Of a stretch of DNA of 5,815 nt, positions 1-4,553 are shown one piece after another. Source of the stretch: Solirubrobacterales bacterium (GTDB lineage Bacteria; Actinomycetota; Thermoleophilia; Solirubrobacterales; Solirubrobacteraceae); assembly GCA_013695395.1 (NCBI GenBank), contig JACDAP010000442.1, positions 1-5,815 on the forward strand, given 5' to 3'. How positions within the stretch are numbered: the stretch's first letter is position 1; each line of letters starts with the position of its first letter. The position numbers and the translations under genes are program-made. Below the pieces are notes generated by a model that was not told where the DNA came from, did no database searches, and was given only the letters and a program-made list of their open reading frames with translations.

Positions 1-268
1 GCACGGGGAGCAACCGCAGGCCGGCGCACGTCTCGGGAGCCGGCGGGTGCAGCGTGAGCCGCATGACCTGCGCGGCATCGACCGCCACGCACCAGCTCGC
101 CCCGCAGGGGCAGGCCCGCTCCACCTCGGCGTCCCCGTCATCGAGGACCAGCTGCGCCGACCCGTCGAGTCCCAGGCAGAGCGGGCAGGCGAAGGACGCT
201 GCGACGAGGGCCGGGTCGTCGTTCGGGTGAAAGCGGGCGACGTCGTCGAGCGAGGGCACGCGCCACAC
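1..268 (-). CDS. Small zinc-ribbon protein of unknown function (C-terminal end beyond the left edge)
   Basis: I do not recognise this family. Reading the minus strand from a GTG at 268 gives 89 uninterrupted residues to the edge, with almost every codon ending in G or C and a balanced composition (VWRVPSLDDVARF at the start). The two overlapping frames give Arg/Pro-rich shadow peptides instead. Visible metal ligands are Cys28-x2-Cys31 (CPLC) and, after a 21-residue acidic stretch, Cys53-x-Cys55-x4-Cys60 (CPCGASWC), with a further Cys81. This looks like a treble-clef or rubredoxin-like zinc knuckle. No signal peptide or membrane segment is seen. It begins 50 nt after the TetR gene stop on the same strand and could be cotranscribed with it. 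The start is weak: there is no good Shine-Dalgarno sequence, a second in-frame GTG lies at 259, and the frame stays open upstream into tetR. Coding status is fairly sure; function is unknown. Confidence 0.6.
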   Translation of the reverse strand, partial: MWRVPSLDDVARFHPNDDPALVAASFACPLCLGLDGSAQLVLDDGDAEVERACPCGASWCVAVDAAQVMRLTLHPPAPETCAGLRLLPV

Positions 269-318
269 GCTCGCGGGCGCAACCGTGTGCGTCGAGGCGA
301 ACCCCCCGATCGTCCGGG

Positions 319-915
319 TCAGCCGCCGCGGAGCAGCTCGACATACCCGTCGGCGATCTGCTGCGCGCTCAGCGCCCCGCGGGGCCGGTACCACTGCGCC
401 GTGTGGTTGACCATGCCGAGGAGCGCGGAGAGCGCCAGGCGCCGGTCGCCGACGATCCGCCCGGCGGCCTCGTCCCGGGCGAGCACATCGTCGACGAGCC
501 CCTCGAACGCCTTTCGATCGGTCCTCGCGGCGCGCCACTCCCGGCTCCCGTCGATCACGTGGCGCTGCTGCTGGAAGACGAGCATGTGCTCACGGCGGTC
601 GATGACCTGGGCGACCCAGAGCCCGACGAGGATCCTCAGCTGCTCCGCCTCCGGCGTCGGCCCCGCGACGAGCTCGCGCGCCTGCTCGAGCAGCGGGTCC
701 ATGATCGTCTCGCAGATCGCGACGAGCAGGCCTTGCTTGCTCTCGAAGTAGTGGTAGATGCCGCCGGCGGCGATGCCGAGCCCGGCGGCGAGCTGCTGCA
801 CGGAGGTCTCCGCGTAGCCGTGGCGGGCGAACACGCGGGCGGCCTCGTCGACGACCTCCTCGCGGCGGCGGTCGTAGCGCGCCCCGAGGGCGGGGCTGGT
901 GGGCCGGGTCGACAC
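319..915 (-). CDS. TetR/AcrR-family transcriptional repressor, probable acyl-CoA-responsive type
   Basis: This 198-residue protein has the usual TetR length. The N-terminal DNA-binding domain runs from about residue 15 to 62: helix 1 (EEVVDEAARVFARHGY), then the helix-turn-helix at about 37-57 (TSVQQLAAGLGIAAGGIYHYF), followed by the typical ESKQGLL. The rest is the helical ligand-binding and dimerisation domain. The end (residues 175-198, WYRPRGALSAQQIADGYVELL) resembles that of KstR2/FadR-like regulators that control acyl-CoA metabolism; this is recalled similarity, not a search. It is transcribed divergently from an acyl-CoA dehydrogenase across a 67-nt gap holding two palindromes, the classic layout of a local, self-regulating repressor. 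The start is GTG at 915. The TANNNT hexamer seven bases upstream suggests leaderless translation from that codon. The ligand is inferred from context only. Confidence 0.9.
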   Translation of the reverse strand: MSTRPTSPALGARYDRRREEVVDEAARVFARHGYAETSVQQLAAGLGIAAGGIYHYFESKQGLLVAICETIMDPLLEQARELVAGPTPEAEQLRILVGLWVAQVIDRREHMLVFQQQRHVIDGSREWRAARTDRKAFEGLVDDVLARDEAAGRIVGDRRLALSALLGMVNHTAQWYRPRGALSAQQIADGYVELLRGG

Positions 916-922
916 GACGAGA

Positions 923-928
923 AGCGTA
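923..928 (-). promoter_or_regulatory. Probable -10 box of the tetR gene, leaderless
   Basis: Read on the minus strand, TACGCT (TANNNT) lies seven bases before the GTG start at 915, so transcription should begin at or next to the start codon. Only a weak -35-like TCGAAT is seen, about 16 bases further upstream (950-945), and it overlaps the 937-948 palindrome. Repressor bound there would block its own promoter. Promoter assignment is by eye. Confidence 0.5.
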
Positions 929-936
929 GCGATCCT

Positions 937-948
937 GAATGATCATTC
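937..948. promoter_or_regulatory. Perfect 12-bp palindrome, probable TetR operator half 1
   Basis: GAATGATCATTC is identical to its reverse complement and sits in the divergent tetR/acyl-CoA dehydrogenase promoter region. With the preceding T it reads TGAATGATCATTC, close in its arms to the TGAATGA...TCATTCA operator that I recall for Bacillus FadR, another TetR-family regulator of fatty-acid oxidation. It overlaps the inferred -35 regions of both promoters. Confidence 0.6.
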
Positions 949-975
949 GATCTTTGAACGTTCATCCGGTATGGT
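946..975 (+). promoter_or_regulatory. Probable promoter of the acyl-CoA dehydrogenase operon, leaderless
   Basis: A -10-like TATGGT (970-975) is preceded, after 18 bases, by a weak -35-like TTCGAT (946-951). Seven bases separate the -10 hexamer from the ATG at 983, placing the transcript start on or next to that codon. The alternative in-frame ATG at 971 lies inside the -10 hexamer, which favours 983 as the true start. The 955-964 palindrome falls in the spacer, a position where a repressor would exclude RNA polymerase. Confidence 0.5.
955..964. promoter_or_regulatory. Perfect 10-bp palindrome, probable TetR operator half 2
   Basis: TGAACGTTCA is identical to its reverse complement. Its centre is 17 bp from the centre of the 937-948 palindrome, and both share the GAA-N-G/C-N-TTC plan. 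Two similar sites under two helical turns apart suggest a pair of repressor dimers side by side on the promoter, as known for several TetR proteins. The binding protein is inferred to be the divergent TetR product. Confidence 0.6.
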
Positions 976-982
976 TCTCGGC

Positions 983-2128
983 ATGATCTTCGAGCTGCCC
1001 GACGAGGCCCGCGCCCTGCGCGACACCGTGCGCGACTTCGCCGTCAGCGAGGTGCGGCCCGTGGCCGAGCACCTCGACCAGACCAAGACGTTCCCAGCCG
1101 ACCTCGTTCGCAAGATGGGCGACCTCGGCTGGATGGGCATCCCTTTCCCCGAGGAGTACGGCGGCGCCGGCGGGACCTCGCTGCAGTACGCGATCGCGGT
1201 GGAGGAGCTGGCACGGATCGACTCGAGCGTCGCGATCACGCTCTGTGCGCACTGCTCCCTCGGCACCCAGCCGATCCACATGTTCGGCTCCGAGGAGCAG
1301 AAGCAGCGGCTCATGCCCGATCTGACGAGCGGGCGCAAGCTCGGCGCCTTCGGGCTGACCGAGCCGGACGCGGGCTCCGACGCCGGCAACGTCCGCACGC
1401 GGGCCGCGCTGGCCGACGGCACCTGGACGATCAACGGTGCCAAGCAGTTCATCACGAACGCAGGGACCGAGATCTCGGGGCACGTGGCCATCACCGCGGT
1501 CACCGGCGGGACCGCAGAGCGCCCGGAGATCTCGAACCTGATCGTCGAGAACGGCACCAAGGGGTACGAGCCGGGCGAGCCGTACCGCAAGATGGGCTGG
1601 AACGCCTCGGACACGCGACCGCTCTCGTTCACCGACGCCGAGGTGCCGGAGGAGAACCTGCTCGGCCCGCGCGGTCAGGGCTTCAAGCAGTTCCTCCACA
1701 TCCTCGACATCGGCCGCATCGGCGTGGCGGCGATGGGTGTCGGGCTCGCCCAGGGCGCGCTCGACGAGGCGCTCGCCTACGCGAAGGAGCGGCAGGCGTT
1801 CGGGCAGTCGATCTCGAAGTTCCAGTCGATCCAGGCCAAGCTCGCCGACATGTCCACCGAGATCGAGGCCGCCCGGCTGCTCACCTACAAGGCGGCCTGG
1901 GAGAAGGACGAGGGGCGCGACTTCTCGCTCACCGCCGCGCAGGCCAAGCTCAAGACGGGGCGCCTGGCGGTGCGCTGCGCCGAGGAGGCCGTGCAGATCC
2001 ACGGCGGCTACGGCTACATCGAGGAGTACCCCGTGTGCCGCATGTACCGCGACGCCAAGATCCTCACGATCGGCGAGGGCACCGACGAGGTCCAGCAGAT
2101 GGTCATCGCCCGCCGCCTGGGAGCCTGA
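983..2128 (+). CDS. Acyl-CoA dehydrogenase (FAD-dependent)
   Basis: This enzyme oxidises an acyl-CoA to its trans-2-enoyl-CoA, passing electrons through FAD to electron-transferring flavoprotein; it is soluble. The 381-residue length is normal for the family. The N-terminal helical domain covers about 1-118. The beta domain begins with the first family signature at 125-134 (LTEPDAGSDA). The C-terminal helical domain includes 266-280 (YAKERQAFGQSISKF) and the second signature, 338-357 (QIHGGYGY at its start, ending MYRD). The catalytic base is most likely Glu365 in IGEGT, the position of Glu376 in medium-chain dehydrogenase. Chain-length or branched-chain preference cannot be read with certainty; short or branched substrates such as isovaleryl- or 2-methylbutyryl-CoA would suit the lyase gene 29 nt downstream. 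The ATG at 971 would add four residues; 983 is preferred because it fits the leaderless promoter spacing. Confidence 0.95.
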   Translation: MIFELPDEARALRDTVRDFAVSEVRPVAEHLDQTKTFPADLVRKMGDLGWMGIPFPEEYGGAGGTSLQYAIAVEELARIDSSVAITLCAHCSLGTQPIHMFGSEEQKQRLMPDLTSGRKLGAFGLTEPDAGSDAGNVRTRAALADGTWTINGAKQFITNAGTEISGHVAITAVTGGTAERPEISNLIVENGTKGYEPGEPYRKMGWNASDTRPLSFTDAEVPEENLLGPRGQGFKQFLHILDIGRIGVAAMGVGLAQGALDEALAYAKERQAFGQSISKFQSIQAKLADMSTEIEAARLLTYKAAWEKDEGRDFSLTAAQAKLKTGRLAVRCAEEAVQIHGGYGYIEEYPVCRMYRDAKILTIGEGTDEVQQMVIARRLGA

Positions 2129-2140
2129 GTGGTGCTCGGG

Positions 2141-2150
2141 CTCCGCGGAG
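2141..2150 (+). promoter_or_regulatory. Ribosome binding site of the lyase gene, inside a palindrome
   Basis: GGAG at 2147-2150 lies seven bases before the ATG at 2158 and decides that start. It is the right arm of the perfect palindrome CTCCGCGGAG, flanked by GGG and CGCCC that can extend the pairing with a bulge. A hairpin here could mask the ribosome site when translation of the upstream gene stops. That role is only a possibility. Confidence 0.5.
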
Positions 2151-2157
2151 CGCCCCG

Positions 2158-3081
2158 ATGAGCATCGCGCTTCCCGAGGCCGTCCGGATCCGGGAGGTCG
2201 GTCCTCGTGACGGCTTCCAGAACGAGCCCGAGGTCATCCCGACCGCCGACAAGGTGCGGCTGATCGATGCGCTCGCCCGGACCGGGATCCAGCGGCTCGA
2301 GCTGACGTCCTTCGTGCGGGCCGACGTCATCCCGCAGCTCGCCGACGCACGGGAGGTGCTCGCCGCGGTCGACATCCCGGAGGGCGTCGAGCGCTCCGTA
2401 CTCGTGCCCAACGAGCGTGGGCTCGAGGCCGCGCTCGAGCACCGGGAGCAGATCGACGGCGTGAGCGTCTTCCTCTCCGCCAGCGAGACGCACAACAAGA
2501 AGAACGTCAACCGGACCGTGGCGGAGTCACTCGACGCGCTGGGCCGTGTGATTCCGGCCGCCGTCGGCGCAGGGTTCCACTGCACCGCAGTCATCGCGAC
2601 CTCCTTCGGCTGCCCCTACGAGGGCGTCGTCGAGGAGGACCGCGTCCTCCAGCTCGCCGCCGCTCTGGCCGCCGCCGGTGCGACCGAGCTCGGCTTCGGT
2701 GACACCACGGGCATGGCCAACCCGGCGCAGGTCGCCCGCTTCTTCGCCCGCGCCGCTGTCGACCTGCCGGGCGTCGAGCTCACCGCCCACTTCCACAACA
2801 CCCGCGGCCAGGGCCTCGCCAACGCGGTCGCCGCCCTGCAAGTGGGCTGCACCTCCTTCGAGTCGAGCTTCGGGGAGCTCGGGGGCTGCCCGGTCCCCAA
2901 GGGCGCGACCGGGAACATCGCCACCGAGGATCTCGTCTCGATGTTCGAGGAGATGGGCGTGGCGACGGGCGTCTCACTCCCCGCGCTGCTCGACGCGACC
3001 CGTGACGTCGCCGGCGTCCTCGGCCGCCCCCTCGGCTCCCACACGCTGGTCGCGGGCCCGATCGACTGGCACGGGGCGTGA
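2158..3081 (+). CDS. HMG-CoA lyase family protein (DRE-TIM metallolyase)
   Basis: Family members cleave 3-hydroxy-3-methylglutaryl-CoA to acetyl-CoA and acetoacetate, the last step of leucine breakdown, using a divalent metal. The 307-residue length matches bacterial lyases. The (beta/alpha)8 barrel carries all the expected residues: Arg17 and Asp18 in GPRDGFQNE (human Arg41, Asp42), Glu48 in LELTSFV, His211 and His213 in HFHNTRG (human His233, His235), Cys244 in GGCP (human Cys266) and Asn253 in GATGN (human Asn275). The catalytic loop reads SFGELGGCPVP where classical lyases have SVAGLGGCPYA, so substrate preference may differ. It follows the acyl-CoA dehydrogenase by 29 nt with a good Shine-Dalgarno sequence, which points to one operon. 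The carboxylase and hydratase needed between isovaleryl-CoA and HMG-CoA are not seen here. The related 4-hydroxy-2-ketovalerate aldolase and isopropylmalate synthase families fit less well. Confidence 0.88.
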   Translation: MSIALPEAVRIREVGPRDGFQNEPEVIPTADKVRLIDALARTGIQRLELTSFVRADVIPQLADAREVLAAVDIPEGVERSVLVPNERGLEAALEHREQIDGVSVFLSASETHNKKNVNRTVAESLDALGRVIPAAVGAGFHCTAVIATSFGCPYEGVVEEDRVLQLAAALAAAGATELGFGDTTGMANPAQVARFFARAAVDLPGVELTAHFHNTRGQGLANAVAALQVGCTSFESSFGELGGCPVPKGATGNIATEDLVSMFEEMGVATGVSLPALLDATRDVAGVLGRPLGSHTLVAGPIDWHGA

Positions 3082-3095
3082 AGCACGTGCTCGCC

Positions 3096-3138
3096 GAGCG
3101 CGGATACGCGCCCACCATTCGGGCGTCAGTCCTCACTC
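3096..3138. repeat. Hairpin unit 1 (decayed right arm)
   Basis: The left arm GAGCGCGGATACGCGCCC (3096-3113), loop ACCATTC and right arm 3121-3138 give 12 Watson-Crick pairs, two G-T pairs and four mismatches. The left arm is conserved while the right arm has drifted, so this copy looks the oldest or least constrained. Confidence 0.65.
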
Positions 3139-3155
3139 ACCGATCGGGATTCGCT

Positions 3156-3198
3156 GAGCGCGGATACGCGTCCACCATTCGGGCGCTCATCCGCGCTC
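3156..3198. repeat. Hairpin unit 2
   Basis: The arms at 3156-3173 and 3181-3198 (GGGCGCTCATCCGCGCTC) enclose the loop ACCATTC. There are 15 Watson-Crick pairs, one G-T pair and a two-base internal mismatch at 3166-3167 opposite 3187-3188. Confidence 0.75.
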
Positions 3199-3215
3199 AG
3201 CGGGGCCGCGGGGGT

Positions 3216-3258
3216 GAGCGCGGATGAACGTCCACCATTCGGACGCTCATCCGCGTTC
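3216..3258. repeat. Hairpin unit 3 (best paired)
   Basis: The arms GAGCGCGGATGAACGTCC (3216-3233) and GGACGCTCATCCGCGTTC (3241-3258) enclose ACCATTC. There are 16 Watson-Crick pairs, one G-T pair and one A-C mismatch. The hairpin ends 14 bases before the start codon of the next gene, close enough to affect its ribosome access. Confidence 0.8.
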
Positions 3259-3272
3259 GGCGGGGGCCGGCG

Positions 3273-3881
3273 ATGACGCCGGCTCGCGCGCCGGTGGAGG
3301 ACCCGGGCGGGGGGACCTCTCATCGTGACCGCCTGCTTGCGGGCCTCGCGGAGGCGATCCGGGAGCACGGCTACGCGCCGACCACCGTGGCGGAGATCGT
3401 CGCGCGGGCCCGGACCTCGCGGCGAACCTTCTACCAGCACTTCGCGGACCGCGACGGCTGCCTGATCGCGCTCTTCGACCTCCTGGCCGAGCGTCTCATC
3501 CAGGTGGTCACCGAGGCCGCGACCGGCGAGCGCCCCTACCTCGAGCGCCTGGACGTCACCCTCGCCGCCTACCTCGACCACGTCGCCTCCGACCCGGCGC
3601 TGATGCGCGCGATGATCCTCGAGCTGCCCGCGATCGGGGCGGCGGGCGTCCGCCGCGACCGGGAACTGACCGACCGCACCGCCCGGCAGGTCGTGCGGCT
3701 CGTGGCGGAGGCCGCCGAGCACGACGCCACCGTCGTGCCGCTGAGCCTGGAGGGCGCCCTGGTGATCGTGGCCGGCTTCCGCGAGCTCGTCGTCTTCACG
3801 CTCGAGCATGGCCGCGAGCCACGTGAGCTGCACGGCACCGCCGTCGACCTCGTCCGTCGGCTGACCGTTCGCGATGCGTGA
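3273..3881 (+). CDS. TetR/AcrR-family transcriptional regulator
   Basis: This is a 202-residue TetR-type repressor. Residues 17-34 form the first helix. The helix-turn-helix lies at about 37-57 (TTVAEIVARARTSRRTFYQHF), followed by the typical ADRDGCLIALFDLLAERL. The C-terminal half (about 65-202) is a helical ligand-binding domain of no class I can name; its middle (YLDHVASDPALMRAMILE) is common in actinobacterial regulators. The start at 3273 follows the third hairpin by 14 bases, with only a G-run (3262-3266) as a weak ribosome site. The regulon cannot be inferred: no clear palindromic operator is seen in front of it. The flanking candidates are the lyase operon upstream, which already has its own divergent regulator, and folE 41 nt downstream, which seems to have its own promoter. 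Confidence 0.88.
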   Translation: MTPARAPVEDPGGGTSHRDRLLAGLAEAIREHGYAPTTVAEIVARARTSRRTFYQHFADRDGCLIALFDLLAERLIQVVTEAATGERPYLERLDVTLAAYLDHVASDPALMRAMILELPAIGAAGVRRDRELTDRTARQVVRLVAEAAEHDATVVPLSLEGALVIVAGFRELVVFTLEHGREPRELHGTAVDLVRRLTVRDA

Positions 3882-3909
3882 TCACACGGGCTCGGGAGCC
3901 GGAGCCCCT

Positions 3910-3915
3910 TAGCAT
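3910..3915 (+). promoter_or_regulatory. Probable -10 box of folE, leaderless
   Basis: TAGCAT (TANNNT) is followed by exactly seven bases and then the GTG at 3923. No convincing -35 hexamer is seen. The upstream ATG at 3914 overlaps this hexamer, and the GTG at 3878 overlaps the stop of the preceding gene. The promoter spacing favours 3923 as the folE start. Confidence 0.45.
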
Positions 3916-3922
3916 GGGGCGG

Positions 3923-4507
3923 GTGAGCACGACCGTCGAAGGGCCCGGGCCCACCCACCGTCAGATCGATCTCCTCGCGGCCGAGGAGGCGGCGCGCGCG
4001 CTGCTGGTCGCGCTCGGCACCGATCTCGGCGACGAGGGCGTGGCCGACACCCCGCGTCGCATGGCGGGCGCGTACGCCGAGCTCCTCACGCCCGTGCCCT
4101 TCCAGGCCACGACCTTCCCGAACGACGCCGGGTACGACGAGCTCGTGGTGGCCCGCGACATCCCGTTCCACTCGCTCTGCCAGCACCACATGCTGCCGTT
4201 CCACGGCGTGGCCCACGTGGCCTACCTGCCGGGGGAGCGGATCGTCGGCCTCTCCAAGCTCGCCCGCGTGGTCGAGGCCTACTCGCGCGACCTCCAGGTC
4301 CAGGAGCGCCTCACCGTGCAGGTGGCCGATTGGCTCGACGAGACGCTCGCGCCGCGCGCCGTCGGTGTGGTGCTCGAGGCCGAGCACACCTGCATGTCGT
4401 TGCGCGGAGTGCGCAAGCCCGGCGCGCGGACCGTGACCTCCGCGCTGCGCGGCCTGCTGCGCGACGACGCACGCACCCGCAGCGAGTTCCTCGCGCTCGT
4501 GCGCTGA
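3923..4507 (+). CDS. folE: GTP cyclohydrolase I, type IA, with CQHH variant motif
   Basis: FolE converts GTP to 7,8-dihydroneopterin triphosphate, the first step towards folate and related pterins, as a cytosolic zinc-dependent decamer. From the GTG at 3923 it has 194 residues, and its active-site positions match E. coli FolE at a constant offset of 24. Zinc ligands are Cys86, His89 and Cys157; His88 and His155 (E. coli His112, His179) are catalytic; Glu128 in QVQERLT (Glu152) holds the guanine; Ser111 and Lys112 (LSKLARVV) and Arg161 (SLRGV) bind triphosphate. The one change in the core is Gln87, giving SLCQHH where the family signature has C-E-H-H. An upstream start at 3914 or 3878 (209 residues) is possible. 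It lies between a TetR gene and a metal-efflux operon; a link with zinc supply is conceivable but not shown. Confidence 0.93.
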   Translation: MSTTVEGPGPTHRQIDLLAAEEAARALLVALGTDLGDEGVADTPRRMAGAYAELLTPVPFQATTFPNDAGYDELVVARDIPFHSLCQHHMLPFHGVAHVAYLPGERIVGLSKLARVVEAYSRDLQVQERLTVQVADWLDETLAPRAVGVVLEAEHTCMSLRGVRKPGARTVTSALRGLLRDDARTRSEFLALVR

Positions 4508-4513
4508 ACGTAT

Positions 4514-4533
4514 ATTCGCACGGATGTGCGAAT
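4514..4533. promoter_or_regulatory. Perfect 8-4-8 inverted repeat, probable ArsR/CadC operator
   Basis: ATTCGCAC (4514-4521) and GTGCGAAT (4526-4533) are exact reverse complements around GGAT. The site lies in the 46-nt gap between folE and the arsR gene, just upstream of the -10 hexamer at 4541 and over the place where the -35 would be. ArsR/SmtB proteins are known to bind imperfect 12-2-12 type dyads in such positions and to release them on metal binding. The flanking TAT/GAG bases do not extend the symmetry. Confidence 0.7.
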
Positions 4534-4540
4534 GAGCGGC

Positions 4541-4546
4541 TAGGCT
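4541..4546 (+). promoter_or_regulatory. Probable -10 box of the metal-efflux operon, leaderless
   Basis: TAGGCT (TANNNT) is followed by exactly seven bases and the GTG at 4554, so the transcript probably starts at that codon. No strong -35 is present. The dyad at 4514-4533 covers the -35 region, so bound repressor would block polymerase. Confidence 0.5.
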
Positions 4547-4553
4547 TCGGACC

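Larger units (their letters stand above)
3091..3270. repeat. Three tandem 60-bp repeats, each a long imperfect hairpin
   Basis: This fills nearly all of the 191-nt gap between the lyase and the second tetR gene. The units start at 3091, 3151 and 3211, exactly 60 bp apart, and share the core CCACCATTCGG. Units 1 and 2 differ at only two of their first 35 bases. Units 2 and 3 differ at about six of 51 but also share the right arm and a following GCGGGG. Each unit is an inverted repeat of about 18-bp arms around the loop ACCATTC. There is no run of T after any hairpin, so an ordinary intrinsic terminator is unlikely. The design is that of a REP-like intergenic palindromic element expanded in tandem; its family is unknown to me. 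Confidence 0.85.

Noticed and set aside
138..344. 68-residue minus-strand open frame overlapping the tetR stop
   Set aside because: It is very Arg-rich low-complexity; the neighbouring minus frame (1-268) has proper codon use and zinc knuckles.
47..751. Long plus-strand open frame over the tetR and zinc-ribbon region
   Set aside because: Its product is Arg/Ser/Pro-rich with no recognisable domain and lies opposite the clear TetR gene; it is a high-GC shadow.
403..942. Plus-strand open frame opposite tetR
   Set aside because: Asp/Glu/Leu/Val-biased antisense shadow of the TetR gene, with no domain.
962..2002. 346-residue minus-strand open frame opposite the acyl-CoA dehydrogenase
   Set aside because: The length comes from high GC; the composition is that of an antisense mirror and the plus-strand gene is beyond doubt.
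3082..3272. Intrinsic terminator after the lyase gene
   Set aside because: Strong stems are present but none is followed by a T-run, and there are three in tandem. A terminator role is not excluded but is not supported.
3126..3833. Minus-strand open frame ending in ADERPNGGR repeats
   Set aside because: It is antisense to the second TetR gene; the repeated tail is just the 60-bp hairpin repeats read as codons.
3878..3885. GTGATCAC palindrome at the end of the second tetR gene
   Set aside because: It is only 8 bp, formed at the stop codon, and has no second copy nearby; chance is a sufficient explanation.
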